Assembly (NCBI GenBank): GCA_947259925.1
Contig: CAMYOG010000002.1
Coordinates: forward strand, 186,269-250,268
DNA: 64,000 nt
Origin: Thermoanaerobaculia bacterium
GTDB taxonomy: Bacteria > Acidobacteriota > Thermoanaerobaculia > Multivoradales > JAHEKO01
Reading direction: 5' to 3'
In this document: piece by piece, positions 12,303 to 19,064 of the stretch
Numbering within the stretch: the stretch's first letter is position 1
Layout: the number at the start of each line of letters is the position of its first letter
The notes under the pieces: model-generated
Database searches by the model: none
What the model saw: the letters and a program-made list of their open reading frames with translations, nothing else
Told to the model about the DNA's origin: nothing
Made by a program: the position numbers and the translations under genes

Positions 12303-12904
12303 AGCGGTCTCTCCTCGCGGTGCGCCCGGCTCCGGCCCGCCCCGAGGTGGGGCAGGACCGCGCGCAGGCGCTTGCGGGCATGGAACATCCGGGTCTTCAC
12401 CGTATTCACCGGGCAGTCGACGATCTCGGCGATCTCGGCGCACGAGTGACCCATGAAGTAGGCCAGCTCGATCACCGTCCGCTGCCGCTCCGGCAGGGTC
12501 GCGAGCGCCTTGCCGACGTAGTCGCGCAGCTCCCGCTGGTAGGCGATCGATCCCGGCTCTCGGAGGGTCGCGAGCTCGAGCTCCGAGAGTGGCCGCCGAT
12601 CGAGGCGCCGGTGTGCCTTGGCGGCCGCCTTGAGCCCCTTGCGGTAGGCGATGCCCATCACCCAGGTCGAGACCTTCGAGCGACCCTGGAAGTCGGACGC
12701 CTTCTGCCAGACCACGAACATGACGTCGTTGTAGACCTCTTCGGCGAGCTCGGCACTGTTGGTGAGCCGGTAGAGAAACCGGATCACTCGCGGGTGGTAC
12801 GCCACGAACAGCTCTTCGAACGCGGCCCGATCGCCGACGGCGACCCCTTGGAGCAGGGTTAGATCCCGGCTGCTGTCGTCGGCTGGGACCGAGGAGTCGG
12901 TCAT
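12299..12904 (-). CDS. ECF-type RNA polymerase sigma factor
   Basis: 201 residues with sigma-70 region 2 (FEELFVAYHPRVIRFLYRLT, AEEVYNDVMFVVWQKA, KVSTWVMGIAYRKGL) and region 4 (LPERQRTVIELAYFMGHSCA, EIVDCPVNTVKTRMFHARKR). This is the normal two-domain layout of extracytoplasmic-function sigma factors. It is the first gene of an operon with its anti-sigma factor and a secreted subtilase, each joined by a four-base overlap. It probably autoregulates its own operon. The target promoters are unknown. Confidence 0.95.
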   Translation of the reverse strand: MTDSSVPADDSSRDLTLLQGVAVGDRAAFEELFVAYHPRVIRFLYRLTNSAELAEEVYNDVMFVVWQKASDFQGRSKVSTWVMGIAYRKGLKAAAKAHRRLDRRPLSELELATLREPGSIAYQRELRDYVGKALATLPERQRTVIELAYFMGHSCAEIAEIVDCPVNTVKTRMFHARKRLRAVLPHLGAGRSRAHREERPL

Positions 12905-12981
12905 GGCGGATCGGCGAATCGTACTCTCCCTCGGCAGTTGGGTCCCCCATTAGCGCCGTACGGTTCAATCCCGATTCGAGT

Positions 12982-13707
12982 TCATTCGAGATGGGCGGTC
13001 ACGCTCACGGTCAGGCGGCTGCCGGCGACCTCGTCACCGAAGATTGCCGTCGCCTCGCTCGAGGTGTCGATATAGGCCAGGTCGAACACGAACCTGCCGA
13101 TCCGGTAGCTGCCCCCGACGTTCCAGTAGGCGTAGGAGTCGCCGACGATCCGATCGAGATCGAACAGCCCTACACCCACCAACGCCTCGAGCCTGGAGGA
13201 CACGGGGATGCGGCCGGCGAGCTCGTAGGCGACCGCGGTCTGATTGCGGCCGAGCAGGCCTTCCGAGATGTGCACCCCGCCTGAGACCAGGTCTCGGAAC
13301 TGCGCCAGAAGTCCCAGCTCGGTGTAGTCGTAGTCGAAGCTCGGATCGTCGCCGGGATAGGCGTACCGGGTCAGCTGGGCGCCGGCGCTCCAGGCCGACC
13401 CGATGCGCGCGTCGTAGCCGAGGTAGTAGTTGACCTCCAGATCGCGCGGCTGGCTGCGCAGGCGGTTGTTCGGAAAGTCGACGCTGCTCGCCCAGACACC
13501 GGCGAAGAAGCCGGAGTCGTGAGCGAACTCGAAGCCCCCCTGGACCGCCGGGTCCTCACGGCTCTGGGAGAGGCCGCGATAGACGTAGTCGCTGGTGAGG
13601 GTTACCTGCGCGGAGAAGTTGTCGAGGCCGATCTGGGCAACCGCGGCCGGCACCCAGCCGAGGAAGAGCCCGGCGATCGTCCCATAGGCGGCCGGCCGGA
13701 AGCGCAT
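12982..13707 (-). CDS. TorF family (Gcw_chp) putative porin
   Basis: 241 residues: a signal peptide ending near PAAVAQ, then beta-strand-rich sequence with the TorF/Gcw_chp hallmarks FSAQVTLTSDYVYRGLSQS, QGGFEFAHDSGFFAGVWAS and LEVNYYLGYDARIG. The C-terminus SVTAHLE resembles an outer-membrane barrel end. This family forms small outer-membrane barrels; in Shewanella a member sits near trimethylamine-oxide respiration genes. It lies directly downstream of the MtrB-like barrel and decaheme cytochrome genes on the same strand, separated by 77 bases with a GC-rich hairpin. It may serve as a separate diffusion channel. The substrate is unknown. Confidence 0.85.
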   Translation of the reverse strand: MRFRPAAYGTIAGLFLGWVPAAVAQIGLDNFSAQVTLTSDYVYRGLSQSREDPAVQGGFEFAHDSGFFAGVWASSVDFPNNRLRSQPRDLEVNYYLGYDARIGSAWSAGAQLTRYAYPGDDPSFDYDYTELGLLAQFRDLVSGGVHISEGLLGRNQTAVAYELAGRIPVSSRLEALVGVGLFDLDRIVGDSYAYWNVGGSYRIGRFVFDLAYIDTSSEATAIFGDEVAGSRLTVSVTAHLE

Positions 13708-13745
13708 GCGGCATAGTCTGCCAGACCCGCCACGCGCCCCGGTAG

Positions 13746-13767
13746 CGCGGCCCCCAGGGAGGCCGCG
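13746..13767 (-). terminator. GC-rich hairpin downstream of the barrel/decaheme genes
   Basis: CGCGGCC at 13746-13752 pairs with GGCCGCG at 13761-13767 across an eight-base loop. It sits just past the stop of the MtrB-like gene. No T-run follows, so it would be an imperfect intrinsic terminator or an mRNA-stabilising stem. Confidence 0.35.
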
Positions 13768-13784
13768 ACCGCCGGGCGAATCGG

Positions 13785-15665
13785 TTACCAGCGATAGCCG
13801 ATGGAGACCTCGGCAATGTCCGCGTCGTAGTCGTCGAAGCTAAAGCGTGCTTCGTCGTAGTCGACGGTGCGGTAGCCGAGGTGCACCAGGTAGCCCTCTC
13901 CGACCCCGACCTCGACCCAGCCCCGATAGTCGTCGCGCTCGAGCGCGAAGCTCCCGGAGTTCTCGTAGAGCCGGAAGTCGCCGCCAAAGGCGACGCGCTC
14001 GTTAGCGTCATAGCGCAGGCGAGCGTCGAGAAACTCGGAGTCGGCCTCGTAGAAGATCGGGAAGAAGAGCTCCTGACCACCGCCGAACCCCGGCAGGGTG
14101 ACCACTGTCTGATCGATTCTGCGCTCGACGTCGATGTTCGAGTAGCCGACCGAGGCATGCAGCTTGTCCTGATCGTAGCCGAACCGGAGGCTCAGCTGAT
14201 CGGAGCTCGAGTCCCACCCGGAGGTGTCGTTCTCGAGCTCGTTGATCGCGAACGATCCGAGTACGGAGAAGCCGTTAGGCATCTTGTACTGACCGCGCAC
14301 CTGATAGCGCTGGCGATCGGTCGGTGAGGAAAGGGCGAACGGGTCATCGAATGAGCTGTCCTCGAGCTCTAGGTTGACCCGGCAGCCCTTCACCGGTGCC
14401 CAGCCGAGGGTTGCATATATGCCTGTCTGGTCTGTCGACGCGCTCGTCAGGTGGTCTTCGCCGGGGATCTCCCACCGCGAGTCGATGTCGCGGCTCTCTT
14501 CGCGCACGCCACCGGCAACCGTGACGGCAGACGACAGGTGGACCTGGGCGCCGAGCTCGACGGTCGTGGTCTCGATCTCGTACTCGCCGAAGCTCGGCTC
14601 GCCGTCGAAGACCAGATCGCCACGCTGATCCAGGCTGTTCTGGCGGGCGGCGAACGTGAGTGCCCACTTGTGGCCGAAGCGGTAGGTGAGGTCCAGATCG
14701 AACAGGTCCATGTCGCGGTCGACCTCACCGGCTCCCGAGCTGTCGATCTCCAGGGGCGCGCCGTTGAAGGCGATTCCCGCGCCGGTCTCGTCGGCCCTGA
14801 CGTCCAGATCGAGCGACTGGAGGTTGGCTTGCGCTCGCAGTAGCAGATTGTCGTTCGGCTGCGCGATCAGGCGAACGATGTGGTCGTTGCTGGTGAAGTC
14901 GTACGGCTGGTTCAGCAAGTAGAAGTCCAGGATCGTCGCATCCTCGGGATCCTCGCCCAGCGAGCGGCCGGGCAGGAAGAGCTCGACCGGGTTGTCGAAG
15001 TCCCGGTAGCGTTCCTCGAGCACCAGCGTCGCCTTGTCCCAGGAGTAGCTGAAAGACGCCAGGTAGTCGTTCAGAGACTCGTCGATGGGCTTGTCGAACT
15101 CGAACTCGTCGCGCGAGATGTCGAGTGTCGTCGTGCTCTGACCGCGCCGGGTGTAGCGGTTCAGGCCGAAGTTGAACGTGGCGTTGTCGCCGATCCAGAG
15201 CTTGAAGTCGGCGCGGTCGTGCACCCGGTCGAAGTCGAAGTGATGGAAGTCACCGGCGAGAGCCAGTGCGGGGTTTCCAGCCTCTTCTACCGGCAGGATG
15301 ATGTCCTCGTAGAAGTAGTTCGACTTGCGACGGTCGTAGCTGAAGTCGTAACGACCGAACTTCTCGACCGAGATGCTGAGCGCTTCGAACGGGTCGCCGC
15401 CGTAGTTGTTGACGTCGATCAGCACCCGATCGGCGTACTTGCGCATCTGGTCCTCGGGGATGTAGTTGATCTCGAGCCGGAACAGTCGCGGTCCGTCCTC
15501 GAGGTTGATGTCCTCGTCGAACTTGTTCTGGCTGCCACTGACGTCCACGGTGCGGAAGCCGATCTGGAATCCGCCGGTGAAAGAGCCCTCCTGAGCAGCC
15601 GCCGGGAGCGCCAGCAGGATGCCGAGACAGGTGAGCGTCAGAATGGAATGTCGCATGGTTCTCAT
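13785..15665 (-). CDS. MtrB/PioB-like outer-membrane beta-barrel of a porin-cytochrome conduit
   Basis: 626 residues with a signal peptide (to AAAQEG, about residue 26). The rest alternates aromatic and charged strands typical of a large barrel and ends in an aromatic residue (SIGYRW). The N-terminal part (GGFQIGFRTVDVSGSQNKF) and repeated strand pairs resemble the MtrB/PioB decaheme-associated barrels, although it is somewhat short and lacks an N-terminal CxxC. A GGAGG site lies just before ATG 15665. It follows the decaheme cytochrome gene by 13 bases, which is the key support: MtrA/DmsE-type cytochromes are inserted into such barrels to move electrons across the outer membrane. The exact family is inferred partly from this pairing. 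Confidence 0.8.
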   Translation of the reverse strand: MRTMRHSILTLTCLGILLALPAAAQEGSFTGGFQIGFRTVDVSGSQNKFDEDINLEDGPRLFRLEINYIPEDQMRKYADRVLIDVNNYGGDPFEALSISVEKFGRYDFSYDRRKSNYFYEDIILPVEEAGNPALALAGDFHHFDFDRVHDRADFKLWIGDNATFNFGLNRYTRRGQSTTTLDISRDEFEFDKPIDESLNDYLASFSYSWDKATLVLEERYRDFDNPVELFLPGRSLGEDPEDATILDFYLLNQPYDFTSNDHIVRLIAQPNDNLLLRAQANLQSLDLDVRADETGAGIAFNGAPLEIDSSGAGEVDRDMDLFDLDLTYRFGHKWALTFAARQNSLDQRGDLVFDGEPSFGEYEIETTTVELGAQVHLSSAVTVAGGVREESRDIDSRWEIPGEDHLTSASTDQTGIYATLGWAPVKGCRVNLELEDSSFDDPFALSSPTDRQRYQVRGQYKMPNGFSVLGSFAINELENDTSGWDSSSDQLSLRFGYDQDKLHASVGYSNIDVERRIDQTVVTLPGFGGGQELFFPIFYEADSEFLDARLRYDANERVAFGGDFRLYENSGSFALERDDYRGWVEVGVGEGYLVHLGYRTVDYDEARFSFDDYDADIAEVSIGYRW

Positions 15666-15678
15666 GACTCGCCTCCAC

Positions 15679-16608
15679 CTACTTCAGGAAGAAGGGATCG
15701 AGATGCGATCCGTGAATGGTCGAGTGACAGCTGGTGCACTGGCTCTCGGCGACGAAGCGCGCGTGGAAGCCGGGCACCGCAATGTGGCAGCTGTAGCAGA
15801 GCTCGGCTACGTTCTGGAAGCTCAGCATGTGCCGGTTGACCGAGCCGTGCGGTGTGTGGCACGAGGTGCAGCCCTCGCCGCGCACGCCGCCGTGCTCAAA
15901 CATCCAAGGGCCACCCTTGTCGACGTGGCAGTCGACGCACATCTCCTGCTTGAAGCCGCCGAGCATCCAGCGTTGAGCCGGCTCGTGCGGGTTGTGGCAG
16001 CTCGTGCACTCGAGAATGCCCTCCTGCAGCCGGTGGCGCTCGTTGTACTCGAAGTGGGCGAATACGTCGTTGTGGCACTCGTAGCAGCTGTCGGAGACGC
16101 GCGACGCCTGAAGCGACGACCGGATCAGCTCCGGTGAGTCGACGAGTGCCCAGACATCGCCGTGGATACCGTGGCAGCTGGTGCAGTCGAGACCCGCCTT
16201 GGCGTGAGCCGTGGCGTCGAATCTCGGGTGCTCCGTGCCGTGGCAGCCTTGACAGCTCTCGCTGCGTGCCGAGGGCAGCTCGTCCTCGGAGAAGTTGAAG
16301 ATGTTCTCGGCGCCACCCCCCTCGTCCAGGTGGGTGGTCGGGTCGCCGTGGCAGGCTGCGCAGCTCGAAGCGGCGCCGACCTTGCCAGCGAGGCCTTCCG
16401 TCTCGAGCGCTGAATGTGGATTCAGCAGAAACGCCTCGGTGTGCTCCTCGTGACAAGCCGCGCACTCCTCGGACTGCCCGGAGAGCATCGGCACCTGCGC
16501 GGCGGTACCGGGCGAGCCGAACACGACTGTGTTGCCGCCCGGCAGTAGGATGCCGAAGAGGGCAACTCCAGCCGTCGGAACAAGTGTCTGGAGGATGCGC
16601 CGAGTCAT
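15679..16608 (-). CDS. dmsE: MtrA/DmsE-type periplasmic decaheme c-type cytochrome
   Basis: 309 residues with a signal peptide and exactly ten CxxCH motifs (CAACH twice, CQGCH, CTSCH four times, CYECH, CVDCH, CYSCH). Hemes are grouped in the order typical of the DmsE/MtrA/PioA family, and the C-terminus (CTSCHSTIHGSH...FFLK) is characteristic. A strong AAGGAG ribosome site precedes ATG 16608 by seven bases. The MtrB-like barrel gene follows in the same operon. In known systems this protein is the electron wire that plugs the barrel and links periplasmic cytochromes to an outside acceptor or to an outer-membrane reductase. No MtrC-like extracellular cytochrome is seen in the window. Confidence 0.93.
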   Translation of the reverse strand: MTRRILQTLVPTAGVALFGILLPGGNTVVFGSPGTAAQVPMLSGQSEECAACHEEHTEAFLLNPHSALETEGLAGKVGAASSCAACHGDPTTHLDEGGGAENIFNFSEDELPSARSESCQGCHGTEHPRFDATAHAKAGLDCTSCHGIHGDVWALVDSPELIRSSLQASRVSDSCYECHNDVFAHFEYNERHRLQEGILECTSCHNPHEPAQRWMLGGFKQEMCVDCHVDKGGPWMFEHGGVRGEGCTSCHTPHGSVNRHMLSFQNVAELCYSCHIAVPGFHARFVAESQCTSCHSTIHGSHLDPFFLK

Positions 16609-16831
16609 GTCTCGTCTCCTTTCTCAAGCACCGATTGTCAAAGAAGATTCTCGCGCAGAGCGGGCCGCCGAGCTGTGCAGGAATTCGCTTCAACGATCGC
16701 GAGGAGGCGGGCGGGACGCCCCGTCTCGTCGGGTGGGCATGGGTGCCGGCCGTCGGCGTGGTGGGCAGGCTCCTGGAAGTCTGTACGCTGCTCGAGGGGG
16801 AACAACCTCTCACGAGAAGGGAGACGGCTAG

Positions 16832-17203
16832 ATGACACTTCGTAACGGGTTGATCGCGACGGTCGGGCTTCTGATTGCAGTCGGAGGCCTGGTGATCTCA
16901 GCGGGCGGCTCGGGCGCTCGGGCCGACGAGTCCCTGGACGGCAAGGCGCTGTTCACCGAAGTGCACAAGTGCAACATGTGCCACGCGGTGCCGGCGGCCG
17001 GAATTGAGGCCAAGACCAAGTCGGAGAGCATGAAGGGCTCCGACCTCGGCGGCAAGATCGAGGTCGAGTTCGCGGAGATCGCGTCTTATGTCCGTAAGGA
17101 AGGGGAGCTCGACGGCAACCAGCACAAGAAGGGATTCAAGGGCACCGACGAAGAGCTTCAGGCGATCATCGACTGGCTGGGCAGCCTGGAGGCCGCGGAG
17201 TAG
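16832..17203 (+). CDS. small periplasmic monoheme c-type cytochrome
   Basis: 123 residues: a signal peptide (LIATVGLLIAVGGLVISAGG, cleaved near ARADE), one heme site KCNMCH and several downstream methionines that could be the sixth ligand (ESMKGSD). AAGGGAGA lies about ten bases before the ATG. It is probably a soluble periplasmic electron shuttle. It is divergent from the decaheme/barrel operon across a 223-base intergenic region. Its 3' end overlaps the 5' end of the long frame encoding the 11-heme quinol dehydrogenase, so it most likely hands electrons between that enzyme and the outer-membrane conduit. Confidence 0.9.
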   Translation: MTLRNGLIATVGLLIAVGGLVISAGGSGARADESLDGKALFTEVHKCNMCHAVPAAGIEAKTKSESMKGSDLGGKIEVEFAEIASYVRKEGELDGNQHKKGFKGTDEELQAIIDWLGSLEAAE

Positions 17204-19064
17204 CCATCGCGTCCCGCTCGTACTGCTGACCGCGGTTCTCGCGGCCGCCGGGGATCTGTGCGCGCAGCCGGCCGACTGCGGCGAGTGCCACGACGTCGAC
17301 CCGATCCTCGAGACGCCGCACGGCGTTCTCGAGTGCTCCGACTGCCACGCCGGCTACAACGAGGAGCTGCACCCCGACGAGCTGGCGCCTCCGGCCTGCG
17401 GCGACTGTCACGAAGACGTCGTGGCCGAGCTGTCGCTGAGCGTCCACGGCGGCGTGGAGGATCCGGAAGCGGCGTCGTCCTGTGTCGCCTGCCACGGGCC
17501 GGTGCACACGCTGGCGTTCTGCGCCGAAGAAGCGTCGCGGGTCCACAGGACCCATGTCGCCGAAGCGTGCGGCTCGTGCCACGCCGATCCCGCCTTGGCC
17601 GAGCGCTACAAGTACCACATGGTGCGGCCGCTCGAGGCGTACCTGCAGAGCGTCCACGCCCGCATCGTCGCCGAGGGGGGCAGCGGGCCGAGCTGCAGTG
17701 ACTGCCACGGTGCTCACGACGTCCTGCCGAGCGCCTCACCCGAGTCGCCGGTGCATCACTCGCAGGTCCCGAAAACCTGCGGCGGCTGTCATGAGGAGAT
17801 CACCCGGGCGTACGAGCAGAGCGTGCACGGGCAGGCGATCGCCCACGGTATCGACGAGTCTCCAGTCTGCACCGACTGTCACGGGGAGCATCGGATCATC
17901 TCCCCGGCGGAGGAGGGATCGCCGGTCTACGCCAGCAACATCCCCAAGATGACCTGCGGCCGCTGCCACTCGGACGTCCGGTTGGCCGAGAAGTACGGCC
18001 TCGATCCGGCGAAGGTACCAGCCTACGAGGACAGCTACCACGGATTGGCCAGTCGTGCCGGCGCGGTCACGGTGGCCCACTGCGGCTCCTGCCACGGGAT
18101 CCACGACATCCTCCCGTCCAGCGACCCCACGTCCCACATCCACAAGGACAACCTGGCCGCGACCTGTGGCCACTGTCATCCGGGCGCCGGGACCAGCTTC
18201 GCCATCGGCACCGTCCACATCATCGCGACCGAGGCGGAGCATGTCGCCGTCTACTGGATTCGGCGGATCTATCTGGGCGCCATCTTCGTCCTGATCGGCG
18301 CCATGGTGGTCCACAACGGGCTCGACCTCTACCGCAAGGCGCGCCGCCCCGATCGCCAGCCGGCCCGGCTCGTCAATCGGGTCTACCGGCGGTATCCACC
18401 GCGGATGTCCCTCGCGTTCCGTATCCAGCACCTGCTGCTGCTGAGCAGCTTCATCGTCCTGGTCTACACCGGGTTCGCGCTGAAGTTCCCGGAGGCGTGG
18501 TGGGCGTACCCGCTCCTGCAATGGGAGGACACGTTCGGACTCCGCGGCTGGATCCATCGGGTGGCAGCCCTCGTCATGGTCGCGGCGGCGGTCCTGCACG
18601 TCGTCCACCTGACCGCGAGCCGCTCCGCCAGGCACGCGATCGGCGCCTTCGTACCCAACCGGGAAGACCTGACCGAGCTGTGGGAGCGGCTGAGTTTCTT
18701 GCTCGGCCGTCGCAAGATTCCGCCGCCGGCGCCCTGGGTCGGCTACGCCGAGAAGCTCGAGTACCTGGCGGTGATCTGGGGCACCGTTCTGATGGCGGTC
18801 ACCGGGTTCATGCTCTGGTTCGACGATCCGATGCTCCGGCTCTTGCCGAAGTGGGCGCTCGACGTGGCGACCGTGATCCACCTCTACGAAGCGATCCTCG
18901 CCTCGCTCGCCATCCTCGTCTGGCACTTCTACTTCGTGCTGCTCGATCCGCTCGTCTATCCGATGGATCCGGCCTGGATCACCGGCAGATCCGCCTCCCG
19001 ACGCCTGGCCGAGCGGCTCGAAGGCCGGCAGGCGGAGAAGCGGGGTCCGGCCGACCAGCGCTAG
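17088..19064 (+). CDS. CbcL-like inner-membrane quinol dehydrogenase: 11-heme c domain fused to b-type cytochrome
   Basis: 658 residues from the only canonical in-frame start. The first ~40 residues are very basic and overlap the upstream gene. The natural signal peptide looks like RVPLVLLTAVLAAAGDLCAQ, with no ATG/GTG/TTG near it. Eleven CxxCH motifs occupy residues about 64-365. A membrane part with five or more helices (about 387-625) resembles formate dehydrogenase gamma/hydrogenase cytochrome b, with paired histidines (IQHLLLL, WIHRVAALVMVAAAVLHVVH, VIHLYEA, VWHFYF) that could bind two b-hemes. The layout matches Geobacter CbcL, which oxidises menaquinol and passes electrons to periplasmic cytochromes. 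The stop shares CTAG with the convergent gene. The true start is uncertain. Confidence 0.87.
   Translation: MSVRKGSSTATSTRRDSRAPTKSFRRSSTGWAAWRPRSSHRVPLVLLTAVLAAAGDLCAQPADCGECHDVDPILETPHGVLECSDCHAGYNEELHPDELAPPACGDCHEDVVAELSLSVHGGVEDPEAASSCVACHGPVHTLAFCAEEASRVHRTHVAEACGSCHADPALAERYKYHMVRPLEAYLQSVHARIVAEGGSGPSCSDCHGAHDVLPSASPESPVHHSQVPKTCGGCHEEITRAYEQSVHGQAIAHGIDESPVCTDCHGEHRIISPAEEGSPVYASNIPKMTCGRCHSDVRLAEKYGLDPAKVPAYEDSYHGLASRAGAVTVAHCGSCHGIHDILPSSDPTSHIHKDNLAATCGHCHPGAGTSFAIGTVHIIATEAEHVAVYWIRRIYLGAIFVLIGAMVVHNGLDLYRKARRPDRQPARLVNRVYRRYPPRMSLAFRIQHLLLLSSFIVLVYTGFALKFPEAWWAYPLLQWEDTFGLRGWIHRVAALVMVAAAVLHVVHLTASRSARHAIGAFVPNREDLTELWERLSFLLGRRKIPPPAPWVGYAEKLEYLAVIWGTVLMAVTGFMLWFDDPMLRLLPKWALDVATVIHLYEAILASLAILVWHFYFVLLDPLVYPMDPAWITGRSASRRLAERLEGRQAEKRGPADQR

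Noticed and set aside
11629..12381. N-terminal extension of the subtilase to 698 residues
   Set aside because: The upstream part is a shadow of the anti-sigma gene; the signal peptide begins at ATG 11628 with an ATGA overlap.
16609..16831. Sigma-70 promoter for the decaheme operon (TTGACA on the minus strand at 16636-16641)
   Set aside because: The hexamer is only about 30 bases from the start codon and no -10-like sequence follows at 16-18 bases.
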